From Lota lota (Eukaryota > Chordata > Actinopteri > Gadiformes > Lotidae), in NCBI GenBank assembly GCA_026745465.1, contig JACYXH010000273.1:900046-964045 (forward strand): a stretch of DNA of 64,000 nt, read 5' to 3'. The notes under the pieces were generated by a model. The model had not been told where the DNA came from. It ran no database searches and saw only the letters and a list, made by a program, of their open reading frames with translations. The translations under genes were made by a program, and so were the position numbers. Shown one piece after another: positions 36,041 through 46,319 of the stretch; the first letter of the stretch is position 1; every line of letters starts with the position of its first letter.

Positions 36041-36279
36041 TTATTTTTATTATTATTATTATTGTTATTAATAGGAGTGTCATGTAAAAACAAGATGAAT
36101 TATAAGCAACTTTTTCATTGTATATTCAGACCCAGGCTACTGCAGTTGTCTAGGTCTATCTGTCAGCTTATACACAAAGATCCAGACAGGGCTGCATAGT
36201 CGTACACATGTCAACAAAGACGGTTGACGCAGTTGAATGAAAGCTATCACACACTCTACTCACATTTCTCCCAGTGCAT
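26466..36279 (-). CDS. nfkbid: NF-kappa-B inhibitor delta (I-kappa-B-NS), 12 exons, complete
   Basis: Atypical nuclear I-kappa-B that modulates transcription by NF-kappa-B p50. Coding exons on minus: 36264-36279, 32486-32634, 32181-32214, 31711-31937, 31145-31296, 30519-30624, 30288-30434, 30059-30110, 29380-29537, 27487-27603, 27167-27331, 26466-26537; sum 1,395 nt, 464 aa plus stop, in frame throughout. The N-terminus has the basic motif TVKELLEQKRKRE, then a Pro/Tyr-rich region. DEDGDTILHIYSAKGLRECA opens the ankyrin repeats, which include KEHKGKTALLVAVTANQPEI, NGQTPLHLASSNG, EIKSNMTLLHLAVKEGN and NMKAHGHTALHMAAS. The end, GEQLKLILKRRS, matches the usual family C-terminus. The third and fourth exons are the least certain; the fourth uses an acceptor GGCAG|CAACACG that keeps frame. 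Almost every intron carries a tandem array. Confidence 0.92.
26592..27145. repeat. 28-nt minisatellite (about 20 units) in the last nfkbid intron
   Basis: Near-perfect repeats of cagcagggctgagctctggt plus ccctcctg. The array begins about 20 bases after the donor at 27166 and ends about 50 bases before the final exon acceptor. All three transcript-strand frames are free of stops, because 28 is not a multiple of three. Confidence 0.97.
27923..28650. other. nfkbid intron 9 sequence, G-tracts, no exon seen
   Basis: Contains poly-G runs at about 27960-27967 and 28011-28030. The following about 600 bases (28040-28500) are moderately GC-rich and look like a dispersed repeat, but the family could not be named. 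Confidence 0.35.
28903..29391. repeat. 49-nt minisatellite (10 units) that includes the nfkbid exon 9 splice donor
   Basis: Units contain caggttgattcagggatgag and cagtttacctgactgagcat. The terminal unit overlaps the 3' end of exon 9 (exon end 29380), so every unit carries a copy of CTCAGTCAG|GTAAAC or GTATAC. Confidence 0.97.
29560..29945. repeat. 12-nt minisatellite in nfkbid intron 8
   Basis: About 32 units of tacacctggata with variants tacacctgggta, aacacctggaga and, at the right end, aactactggata. Long open frames here on both strands are repeat read-through. Confidence 0.95.
30220..30275. repeat. (CTA)n-like imperfect trinucleotide tract
   Basis: ctactactactactat followed by cactactactacttt, just left of nfkbid exon 7. 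Confidence 0.8.
31436..31560. repeat. About 36-nt minisatellite, 3-4 units, nfkbid intron 4
   Basis: Repeats of taacttaagtactagtgtaa followed by taaaatacaatact. Confidence 0.85.
32268..32480. repeat. (CAGT)n microsatellite in nfkbid intron 2
   Basis: cagtcagtcagt with regularly spaced gtgt interruptions. Its right edge reaches to within a few bases of the donor of exon 2 (exon end 32486). Confidence 0.95.
32660..33160. repeat. 35-nt minisatellite (about 14 units) in nfkbid intron 1
   Basis: Repeats of tgatgacatttaggacatga plus agatccacaatagaa. Units alternate between tagaatgat and gagaataat forms. Confidence 0.95.
34080..34500. repeat. 36-nt minisatellite (about 12 units) in nfkbid intron 1
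   Basis: Repeats of ctgtatataatacaggttaa plus actgacttaacataga. Confidence 0.95.
36005..36070. repeat. (ATT)n microsatellite
   Basis: About 20 imperfect attatt trinucleotides. Confidence 0.9.
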
Positions 36280-36412
36280 CTTCTGTTTTCGGCTGCTGAC
36301 TGTGTTCCAAATAGCAGCGATGTCTCTGTTATCTCTCACGGTACTCCCCGGCTGACTGTTGTGTACCAACAGCTTGACTTTGTGTGTCGCGATCCATGCT
36401 GCCCGACATAGG

Positions 36413-36418
36413 TTTATA
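36413..36418 (-). promoter_or_regulatory. TATA box of nfkbid
   Basis: TATAAA on the minus strand within GATATAAACC, about 135 bases upstream of the initiator ATG at 36279. This is a fitting distance for a first exon of roughly 120 bases ending at 36264. Confidence 0.5.
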
Positions 36419-36539
36419 TCCCCGTCTCGACTAGACCCGTTCTGTCTCCGCCCCCTCCAGGCCACGCCCACACGGTAAAATGACGTTTCCGAGCTTTTTT
36501 CCATTCTTCCCTCCTTATGGTGAACTTTACATTTTCCTT

Positions 36540-37120
36540 TTCGTCCTTTTCATGTGAAAAAACGGAGAAGGAAGACATAAAGAAAGAAGCACGTTGGCCT
36601 AGTTTAAAAAAATGAATTAAATTAAATTGAATAGACGATTAAATATCTATAGGCTTCTTCTATAATCTACTTCTAAGCATCTGTGAAATATTTTCACAAA
36701 TACAGATCATCTTAAGAAGGCTAAAGACAACATTTCACCCGTGAAGAAATGAAAAAGGTAGGAAATAAAGAAGGAAAGAGAGGAATGAAAGAAGGATGAG
36801 AGATTGTTATTCTGTTTTTATTTTTAGTGCTAGAGCAAAAAGGTAAAACACTTTCAACAAACTGCCTTCACTTTCAAATACATATAAATTCTCTATGTAT
36901 TTGATACTGAAGGCACTACGTTGAAATGTTCTATATAACAGCAATGATATAAATGTTCTATATTATAGTACATTTCGACAAAGTAAGCCAGTTAGTGAAC
37001 TTTGTTCTTTAACTGCAACACTAGCGCTAAAGCAACATAAATCAGCAAAATGCTAAAAATACTTATTTACATTTAAATACAAATTTTTCAGACAAAAGAC
37101 AGTGGAAAATGCACTTTTGG
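36540..37120. other. Intergenic upstream of nfkbid, no gene recognised
   Basis: AT-rich sequence with no open frame or repeat family that could be supported. Confidence 0.5.
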
Positions 37121-37129
37121 CTAAATCTG

Positions 37130-37515
37130 TGTTTGACTTGAGACTGATAGAGATGTTTGACTTGAGACTAGAGATGTTTGACTTGAGACTAGAGATGTTT
37201 GACTTGAGACTAGAGATGTTTGACTTGAGACTGATAGAGATGTTTGACTTGAGACTAGAGATGTTTGACTTGAGACTGATAGAGATGTTTGACTTGAGAC
37301 TAGAGATGTTTGACTTGAGACTGATACAGATGTTTGACTTGAGACTGATACAGATGTTTGACTTGAGACTGATACAGATGTTTGACTTGAGACTGATACA
37401 GATGTTTGACTTGAGACTGATACAGATGTTTGACTTGAGACTAGAGATGTTTGACTTGAGACTGATACAGATGTTTGACTTGAGACTGATACAGATGTTT
37501 GACTTGAGACTGATA
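37130..37515. repeat. Minisatellite of mixed 21- and 24-nt units
   Basis: Units atgtttgacttgagactaga (21 nt) and the same with a gatacag or gatagag ending (24 nt). Both unit lengths are multiples of three, so both strands stay open across the array. Confidence 0.95.
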
Positions 37516-37589
37516 GAGATATACTCCTTGTGTTCCATTTAATACCACCATACTTTATTATATTAATCCACAGAAATGTAATACAAAAA

Positions 37590-37750
37590 CACCCGCTGCT
37601 CAATCAAACCAGGGGTCATTTTCTTTGTAAACTTAACCTTTTTGTCAAAAGTCAAGCTGCAGTGATTAAGATCCAACTTCATTTGGGTTATTAAACCTTG
37701 AGATGGTTTTACTTAGTTAGGTCATTCGTTTCATCGTTTTATTTTTATTT
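37590..37750. repeat. Direct duplication upstream of hcst, left copy
   Basis: Matches 38650-38795 with shared words ttttgtcaaaagtcaagctg and gttattaaaccttga / gttgttaaaccttga. Confidence 0.8.
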
Positions 37751-38101
37751 AGTTTATGCGATTATATTACATGATGTATTTATTATCATGTTATATATCA
37801 CCCTATCACATATCACCCTATTGTCTCCATGTGTTCCGTGTAAAAACACCACAGGTCCAACACATTCCGCAGCAATTTGAATTGAATTCATCAATAAATA
37901 AATGATGCTAATCCCTAAAACATGTGGGCCAGTACCTCCCAGGGCTGTGGTAATAGTCCTAGTTTGTCCCTGCATGTCGTGGAACGCTACACTGTATTCA
38001 GGGTTGCATTGTGTTGTTGTCTACCATGGTTGGCACAACTGACATTGTAAGAAAAAAAATTGACATCAATGCAAAGTAAAGCTATAGTTCCTTTGTTGAT
38101 G

Positions 38102-38103
<2 letters not shown>

Positions 38104-38166
<63 letters not shown>
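38104..38166. repeat. (TG)n microsatellite
   Basis: About 27 TG units after a short TA tract. Confidence 0.95.
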
Positions 38167-38168
<2 letters not shown>

Positions 38169-38649
38169 ATTTGGCGCCCCTACAGGCCATTTCCTGACTT
38201 GTGTTTTGGTAGGCTTACTAGTGATTATTTCAAGTGTGTTTTGGTCGTTTTGTTTGGACTAATTTTGTCCAAACATCTTTTGTTATTCATGCGATATTGT
38301 GTAACGCAATATTATGTAAACGCAATATTGCGCATCCTTTTGAGAGAGAATGTGCATGTATAATACTGGCTTCGAATTAAGTGTGCGTAGTCGGCTATGA
38401 AACCTATGTGGCGGAAGAGAAAGAGAATGAGTGATGTCAGCATACAGTATGAAGTGCGTTGCATTCTATACACGCTTCAGAGGATCACAGAAGACCTGCA
38501 GAGGTAGGCTCTATTTCCTGTTTTTTCCACACCAAGTACGCTAATACATAGTTACTTCCTCTGTTTTTAAACCACCATGTGATTTTGTAATTTTAGCCTT
38601 CACGTTTGTTTAAAAATATATATAAATATTTCTTTAAAAATAACCCCCC

Positions 38650-38795
38650 ACTGCTCAATCCACTGTGTGGTTTCTGTCTTAACCTTCCATTTTGTCAAAA
38701 GTCAAGCTGCACTGGTGGAGATCCAACTTAATGTGGGTTGTTAAACCTTGAATTGGTTTTATTTAGTTAGATCATTCAATCGTTTTTTTTAGATG
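38650..38795. repeat. Direct duplication upstream of hcst, right copy
   Basis: Diverged copy of 37590-37750. It lies about 620 bases before the hcst ATG. Confidence 0.8.
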
Positions 38796-38945
38796 ATGGA
38801 ATTATATTAGGAGGAATTTAGTTAAGATGTTCTGGTAAACATTTCATTTTAATCTTTTTTTTCGTGGTGCTGTTGTGAACTTCTGCTTGTAGGTCAACGA
38901 GTCATTATTAATTTGTATGTTTAAACTGTACTTCAATTATCACAT

Positions 38946-39360
<415 letters not shown>

Positions 39361-39417
39361 GATTTAATCGTTGCTTTGTTTTTATTTTCCCAGAACAGAA
39401 GTGTGCTGATATGTAAT

Positions 39418-39592
39418 ATGGCAGGAACAAATATTTCATATACGTTTGCTCTGTTCCTTCCACTCTTCAGTAAGTAGCTTTGATTACATTTCTCTGGATT
39501 TTAATTCTGATCCGTCTCTGAGCTGTCTCTGTCTCTCTCTTTCTTTCTCTCTCTACCCTCCCTCCCTCTCTCTTGCTCTCTCCCTCTCTCTT

Positions 39593-39672
<80 letters not shown>

Positions 39673-40662
39673 ACGTATCTTATCTCTCTTATACGTATCA
39701 AATAGTAGAATATGAAATACTAAATATATAAAAAGTCAAATGTATAGTGCCTCCTATAAACAGATAAATTAAAGATACACTATATTTACAGTGTGGAGGA
39801 TGTGTGCATTAGTGCAATCATTGTGAACAGACAGTGCAGTTTCCCTCCCTCTCTTTCACTCTTTCTCTTTCTCGCTCTCTCTCTCTCACACGCACACATA
39901 CATGCACACAGTCCCACACACACACACACCTTCGCCCAACTTTTTTCACCAGTTTTGCAGAAATACGAAACCTAACTGCAGCTTTAGCAGAAGTTGTTTT
40001 GTTCTCCAAAGCAACAACTCATCATGCGCTCTCTTCCTCCTCTCAGGCGTTGCAATGGCAAAATCAGGTATTTATGACTGCTATTGACTTAGATCTGCCT
40101 AACAATGAGCTCCACGGAGAAAAGTATGAGCTGAATTGCTGTGTGTCTGTATAGCCACCTGGCCAGAGTCTTGCTGTAACTTCAGTGTGTGGACCATCGG
40201 AGTCTTCGTCGCTGTGGACATACTGCTGACTCTCTGTGGCATCATCATCACGTATAAATGTGCAAGGCGTCGCCAGCGGATGACAGCGATTGGTATGGTT
40301 TGTTTTTATGAAATTAGTTCTTACATTTGCCTTGGTTTCGGTTTGGTTGCAAAATGATAATACTTCAATGCCATTTTGGCATTATGACGTTTTTTTTGTA
40401 CAAATATTTTAGCTTTCCCTAACGCCCAAATATGCTTTGTCCCGAAGTTATGTTGATTGGAGGTTTTAATCGATTATTTTAAACCCATTACAATCTCAAG
40501 AGTTTTCTAAATATGAGGCTAAGAATGTAGCCAGCACGCAGGTGTAGGTCAAATGTATTACTATTTTTTTTGCGTTCAACTTTTGAATAACCTTTCTTTC
40601 ATGTTTCTTTTCTTCTCACAGATGAGAAAGTGTACATGAATGCCAGGTCACCGTCAAGTTAA
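39418..40662 (+). CDS. hcst: Hematopoietic cell signal transducer (DAP10) with altered tail motif
   Basis: Transmembrane adaptor of activating receptors such as the NKG2D type. Exons 39418-39469, 40047-40067, 40155-40292, 40622-40662; 252 nt, 83 aa, frame intact. Short hydrophobic leader, a membrane-proximal Cys pair (PESCCNF), and a transmembrane helix at about residues 36-57 with the key acidic Asp46 that pairs with a basic receptor residue. The cytoplasmic tail ends DEKVYMNARSPSS. Mammalian DAP10 has VYINM (YxxM, binding PI3K p85; YxN, binding Grb2). Here Tyr75 and Asn77 are kept, but the +3 position is Ala, so no YxxM remains. Identity is supported by the exon pattern, by tyrobp next door and by nfkbid on the other side. 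Confidence 0.88.
39520..39670. repeat. (TC)n microsatellite in hcst intron 1
   Basis: Imperfect then perfect ctctct run, about 70 bases uninterrupted, with a second imperfect TC/CA tract at about 39840-39930. Confidence 0.95.
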
Positions 40663-40722
40663 AAGTGAGATGTTTCAGATGTTATTCTGAAATTAAAGCT
40701 AAAATAATTATATATATGTTTA

Positions 40723-40728
40723 AATAAA
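40723..40728 (+). terminator. Polyadenylation signal of hcst
   Basis: AATAAA 61 bases past the stop codon. Confidence 0.6.
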
Positions 40729-41144
40729 AAGTGTCAAAAATTGGACTATATGTATGTAGGCTATTGTAGCAGACAGTTATATTAGCAGAAAAGGTGAATA
40801 CATAGCCTAAATAAATATATGTATGAAAAACTCTTTGAATATAGACCTACAATTTGTCTCATCTTCTTGACTGAATAAAACAAATCCCAATTGTTACGCG
40901 TTTTCCCCTTAATGGCATCTCTTGGTGCAACTTTGTAGCTGGCCATCAATTTAAACTGAATTAGTCCTTTTATCATATTTGTGGCTGTATTGGCTTTATG
41001 GAGGTTTTACTCTGTATTTTGAGCTAATGAGAATACATATTTAGGTTTGCTTCCATTTAGTGAATGAGAATGCATCTGCCTATGTTAGGTTTAATTTAGC
41101 TTTGTGTTTGTCTACAAACTCATTATTTCACTGAACAGCAACAC

Positions 41145-42062
41145 GTCCTAGATATGTAGAAGTAGAGTAGTAGACATCACAACAAACATGGATATGTAGA
41201 AGTAGAGTAGTAGACATCACAACAAACATAGATATGTAGAAGTAGAGTAGTAGACATCACAACAAACATAGATATGTAGAAGTAGAGTAGTAGACATCAC
41301 AACAAACATAGATATGTAGAAGTAGAGTAGTAGACATCACAACAAACATAGATATGTAGAAGTAGAGTAGTAGACATCACAACAAACATAGATATGTAGA
41401 AGTAGAGTAGTAGACATCACAACAAACATAGATATGTAGAAGTAGAGTAGTAGACATCACAACAAACATTGATATGTAGAAGTAGAGTAGTAGACATCAC
41501 AACAAACATAGATATGTAGAAGTAGAGTAGTAGACATCACAACAAACATAGATATGTAGAAGTAGAGTAGTAGACATCACAACAAACATAGATATGTAGA
41601 AGTAGAGTAGTAGACATCACAACAAACATAGATATGTAGAAGTAGAGTAGTAGACATCACAACAAACATAGATATGTAGAAGTAGAGTAGTAGACATCAC
41701 AACAAACATAGATATGTAGAAGTAGAGTAGTAGACATCACAACAAACATATATATGTAGAAGTAGAGTAGTAGACATCACAACAAACATAGATATGTAGA
41801 AGTAGAGTAGTAGACATCACAACAAACATAGATATGTAGAAGTAGAGTAGTAGACATCACAACAAACATTGATATGTAGAAGTAGAGTAGTAGACATCAC
41901 AACAAACATAGATATGTAGAAGTAGAGTAGTAGACATCACAACAAACATAGATATGTAGAAGTAGAGTAGTAGACATCACAACAAACATAGATATGTAGA
42001 AGTATAGAAGTAGACATCACAACAAACATAGAAGTATGGAAGTAGACATCACAACATAGATA
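41145..42062. repeat. 40-nt minisatellite (about 22 units) between hcst and tyrobp
   Basis: Highly uniform repeats of gatatgtagaagtagagtag plus tagacatcacaacaaacata. Only a few units differ by single bases, until the degraded right edge. Confidence 0.98.
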
Positions 42063-42069
42063 TGTAGCC

Positions 42070-42800
42070 ATTGATAAACCAGTCCAGATCCCCTCTGCTG
42101 TATCTCATCCATAAGGCTGATATATTTGTGCAACTGTCTTATAGCTGTCTAGCTGCATCCAACCCGACAGAGACTGAAAGGTATGGGACAGAATTTTCTC
42201 TTCCCGTTTTCTCACAGAAATTTAAGGGAAGTTGGATGTCATGCAGGATTTCCCTAGATTTTGAACATGGAGGATTGATTAACATTGTTGTTGAGACTCT
42301 TAGTTTGTCTCACTATGATAATCATATCAGGGGGTGTATTTGTTCCGTTTCAATTCCTTTAGTTTGGTTCATCTCACTTTACGTTAACACCACTGAAATA
42401 AGCATTGCAACCAATCCAACACAAAACAGCAAGAGGTTCCCCTTATTCTGGCATAAACCAGTTTGCATAAACATCAACGCATTTTCACACCAGAATGATA
42501 TATAACATCATTATTAATATTAATATCAATATTATTAATATATAGGAACAATCTGAATACATTTATAGAAAATAAAATATGTTAATAAGATTGAAGGAAG
42601 AATATACCCAGTAGAACATTGCTTTCAGCTATATATATTCTATTTTATATAAATGTTATATATCGATGTAAGACCCACGTGTGTGATATCATCACACTCC
42701 TTGTTTCTCACCAAGTAGCAAGTGCTCCTAGTATTCAAACTAGGCCCCTCCTAGTATGAACTTGGTATATAAACTAGGCTCCTCCTAGTGTACATCTACT
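42070..42800. other. Intergenic between hcst and tyrobp
   Basis: One plus open frame of 144 codons (42071-42505) has ordinary composition but no recognised similarity, start context or neighbouring exons, and is not called a gene. A short direct repeat around ctcctagtat/ctcctagtgt lies at about 42725-42800. Confidence 0.35.
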
Positions 42801-42845
42801 GTCTCTGGATGCCAACCTGACTCACCCACAGACACCAGGGCCTCC

Positions 42846-43040
42846 TAGTGAATCTCCTGGCTCGCTTCAGACTCACAACAAGGGACTCCTGAATCTCCTA
42901 GCTCGCTTCAGACTCACAACAAGGGACCCCTGAATCTCCTGGCTCGCTTCAGACTCACAACAAGGGACCCCTGAATCTCCTGGCTCGCTTCAGACTCACA
43001 ACAAGGGACCCCTGAATCTCCTGGCTCGTTTCAGAGACAC
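42846..43040. repeat. About 41-nt repeat, 4-5 units, directly upstream of the tyrobp ATG
   Basis: Units contain ctcctggctcgcttcagact and cacaacaagggacccctgaa. They probably lie in the 5' UTR or core promoter of tyrobp. Confidence 0.9.
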
Positions 43041-43095
43041 AAGGGACGACCAGGGATCTAAACCCCCAAAGTCTCCTAATTACACCCTTAAGAAG

Positions 43096-43805
43096 ATGTC
43101 TCAAGCTCTTTGTGATGCTAACTCCTTGATTGGTGAGTAGTTTTGCAGCAGTTAATTAACACAAGGACTTATATTATTACTACTAGGCCTAATGCAATTA
43201 GGGTTTGATATGCAATGGCTTGTGTCTGTTCCAGAGCCTGCAGCACTAGCTAAAGGTATTTTACGCATAGAAAGGTATTTGAATAAAGTCCTGCGCTGGT
43301 TGTGTTGTATATTCACAGACTGTGGTTCCTGTTACCAGATAGACATGGGCTCTGTAACATGGATTATCTCCTGTGATATTGCCCTGACTCTCCTCATCTG
43401 TGTGTCGCTGCTCTATTTTGTAATCTACCAGAGGAAAAGAGGCAGCTGTGATTCCAATGATGGTAAGGGACAACAACATGTGACCAGAGTTGAGCGAGGT
43501 GTGGTGTAACTCTTAACCATTGTAACTGCTCCCTTTGTCTGGTTGAATTCACAACAGGTAGGCTGAAGCAAGCACCATCACTGGCAAAGAGAAAGATGTC
43601 AGAGATCCCGGAGTCTCCTTACCAGGTAAACAAGAGAAGCACATGTTATGTTATTGTTATGTTATGCATTCATTCAATACATTGGATTTGATATATTTGT
43701 CAGATAGTTGTAATAAAAAAATTATTTTTCTGTTGCTAATTTCTTTAGGAATTGCATGGAGTGCAAGCCGACGTGTACAGCAATCTTGAAGAATTAAGAA
43801 AATAA
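43096..43805 (+). CDS. tyrobp: TYRO protein tyrosine kinase-binding protein (DAP12)
   Basis: ITAM-bearing adaptor of NK and myeloid activating receptors. Exons 43096-43132, 43235-43255, 43319-43462, 43558-43625, 43749-43805; 327 nt, 108 aa, frame intact. The extracellular stub has DCGSC (Cys21, Cys24), which would allow disulfide dimerisation. The transmembrane helix at about residues 33-56 carries Asp39. The tail holds a complete ITAM, YQELHGVQADVYSNL (Tyr89, Tyr100; YxxL-x7-YxxL), that would bind Syk or ZAP70. The called N-terminus (MSQALCDANSLI) is not a convincing signal peptide. The frame stays open upstream of the ATG through at least the nearest repeat unit, so the true start or first exon is uncertain. 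Confidence 0.92.
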
Positions 43806-43809
43806 AACT

Positions 43810-45350
43810 AATTTCAGAATAATCTCACTTAAATGAGAGATTCACACTTTATACTGCTTTCTGATTTGACATCCATTGTATGCATCGTGTTTTGTTTTTA
43901 TATTCCTGCCTGGGATTGTAGCATACAGCATTGTTATTTGTAATTTCTTGTTATTTCAGAATTCATGAGTGAATTTGCTCTACCCGAGAAGAACAGAAAG
44001 TACATTTTCTACTTTTTTTTTATGTCTTTGTCCTTTTGAGACATATCTGCAGTAAAATATGGATTTCAGATTTGGACCATCAAAACCCATAAAACACGAC
44101 CAATAAATCACATTTTTACCAATACAAATGTCCTGTAACAATAACTTCTCCAAAAGGATATTTTCTAAAGATAATTACTTTGGCCTTTCTTTTAATAAGG
44201 TTTTTGTACTTATGCTATACACTCAGACAATAAAATCTTTTTTTTTCTTTTTACTAATTGCATCTAAGACGCATCTTGATGACTATGAGGCTCATAATAA
44301 CCTCAATGGAGACCAACTATTTTGGATTTTGTTTCCTATGAGTCAACAGCTGGAAGTCCCTAAAAAAAAACGTTCAAATAGCAGCGTGATCACATTGCAC
44401 CAAATACATTCCTTCAACACAAGTGAGTTATAATCACTTCGTATCAAATGTAATTATTCAAAAGTGACACATTTGAAATGCTAAACATATTCAAATTGTT
44501 TCTGTGGCCTCGTGGGAGATTTTAAGATGAAATCGATTGGACACAGAGGGAAATTCAAAGCGCTCTCTTGGGTTTTGTCTGGAGCCCAGCAGCTACACAC
44601 CAGCATTATGGGGGAACTAGAGGGGAAAAACCCAAACAGAACTAAATCATCATGATCACACACTGACCAGCACGTCTTCTCTAATATGAAGGCAGTTTTC
44701 GTTTTGTGTTGCGTTAGCTATAGCCCCTTGATCTCGACGTGCTGCGTGCTGCGTCGGGGCTCCCCGTGTCTATTCGGTGGTGCTGGCTCACACGGCCCTG
44801 CAGACCATCCACCTGAGGCGGAACCGGAGCGCTGCTGGTGATGCTGGAGCTCGAGGGTGGACGTCTTGCCTTGTGGCTGTTTTTTTTATTTTATATTTTA
44901 TATTTATTTTATATTTTAAAGAACGTTGTTCTCCTGAATCGCGCGCAGGCTTTCTGGCTGTTCCTTGTTATTCCCTCCGCGCTGTTTAGATCAGAAGGTT
45001 CTCGGCTTGCGCGGTCCCTCTCCCCAGGGGTCCCTCTCCCCAGGGGTCCACTCCGCGCAGCGCTGTTCGGGGTCCCGGCGGTGTCCGCGTGTTTGGGTCC
45101 ATTTGGTCTTCATCTGAATTCTGAGGCGGTGCCTCTGCTTTCTGCACACTACATGGACTTATGATCTGTTGACGTATTCTGTCTGTCAACAGGTAGAAAA
45201 TGTATCCGAACTTCAATATGTATCTGTTATTTAAATTCTTTATCTGAAAAACTAAAGAGTAGAGCATATTTCATAACATGTTGTTGACTATTTGGATGAA
45301 GTAAATATGGTTGAGGGTAAATGTCACTGCTACCGCCATCACAGGTTATT
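43810..45350. other. Intergenic downstream of tyrobp
   Basis: A GC-richer island at about 44730-45120 includes a duplicated word tccctctccccaggggtcc (about 45015-45050). Open frames here are short and unrecognised. No gene is supported. Confidence 0.35.
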
Positions 45351-45359
45351 TCCTGTAGT

Positions 45360-45890
45360 GCTGTATCCGACATATTGACAACAACTATTTAACAAGTTTG
45401 ACATACTACTACTAGCAACTATTTTAAGTTTGACATAATACTTTTACTATATACTAATACTAACAACTATGTTTGGCATACTACTACTAGCAACTATTTT
45501 AAGTTTGACATAATACTTTTACTATATACTAATACTAACAACTATGTTTGACATACTACTAGGCATACAACATACTACTTCTAACAACTATTTAAGTTTG
45601 ACATGCTACTACTGCTAACAAGTGTTTAAGTTTGACATGCTACTACTGCTAACAACTGTTTAAGTTTGACATGCTACTACTGCTAACAACTGTTTAAGTT
45701 TGACATGCTACTACTGCTAACAACTATTTAAGTTTGACATGCTACTACTGCTAACAACTGTTTAAGTTTGACATGCTACTACTGCTAACAACTATTTAAG
45801 TTTGACATGCTACTACTGCTAACAACTGTTTAAGTTTGACATGCTACTACTGCTAACAACTGTTTAAGTTTCACATAATACTACTGCTAC
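45360..45890. repeat. 34-nt minisatellite (about 12 units)
   Basis: Repeats of tttaagtttgacatgctact plus actgctaacaactg, more diverged on the left side. Confidence 0.95.
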
Positions 45891-46060
45891 ATATTTTCAC
45901 ATTTACCTTTCACACATAGGCCTAACTGTTAACTCATTGCAATCCTCATTCTCAGTGGAGACATCTGTAACACCAAGAACAATACTAAGCATGTCAAGAT
46001 TAAATGGTGATCTGTGCTATAATGCATTCAAAATAGATAATATATTATAATATATTCATA

Positions 46061-46310
46061 TTAAAGAAGCAGTAGGCAAGATCCATAGGAAATGACAAGG
46101 ATTTGAAAGGGATTCTCCCTGCCCTTAGCCCCTCCCACCAAACGATGTCCAATCGTGTGCAGTTCACTGAGGTTGGGCATAGAAAGGCAACCAGGACTTG
46201 ACTTTGTGGAGTATTTTCCTGATTGGTAGCTGCAAATCTAGTCCTGATTGGTCGTTTTCTGGATGAACTATTTTTGTCAGCCTACTAGTCATAAGTCATT
46301 CAGAATTTAG
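46061..46310. mobile_element. Possible MITE fragment related to the 62.0-kb element
   Basis: Starts TTAAAGAAGCAGTAGGCAAG, like the TTAA-bounded inverted-repeat end of the element at 62034. Both carry a short tccaatc motif inside. The other end was not found, so it is likely truncated. Confidence 0.3.
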
Positions 46311-46319
46311 TTTTTTTTT

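Larger units (their letters stand above)
33161..36263. other. nfkbid intron 1, remainder
   Basis: Apart from the 34.08-34.50 kb array and the ATT tract at about 36005-36070, nothing assignable is seen. The stretch 35520-35760 is more GC-rich but shows no convincing gene signal. Confidence 0.4.

Noticed and set aside
36256-36504. 82-codon minus open frame starting MEKSSETSFYRVG
   Set aside because: It spans the nfkbid promoter TATA box and first exon in another frame and ignores the splice donor at 36263.
42071-42505. 144-codon open frame between hcst and tyrobp
   Set aside because: No recognised similarity, no Kozak or splice support, and AT-rich intergenic setting.
44777-45164. GC-rich open frames downstream of tyrobp
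   Set aside because: Frames are short, overlap each other and contain a local sequence duplication; no domain recognised.
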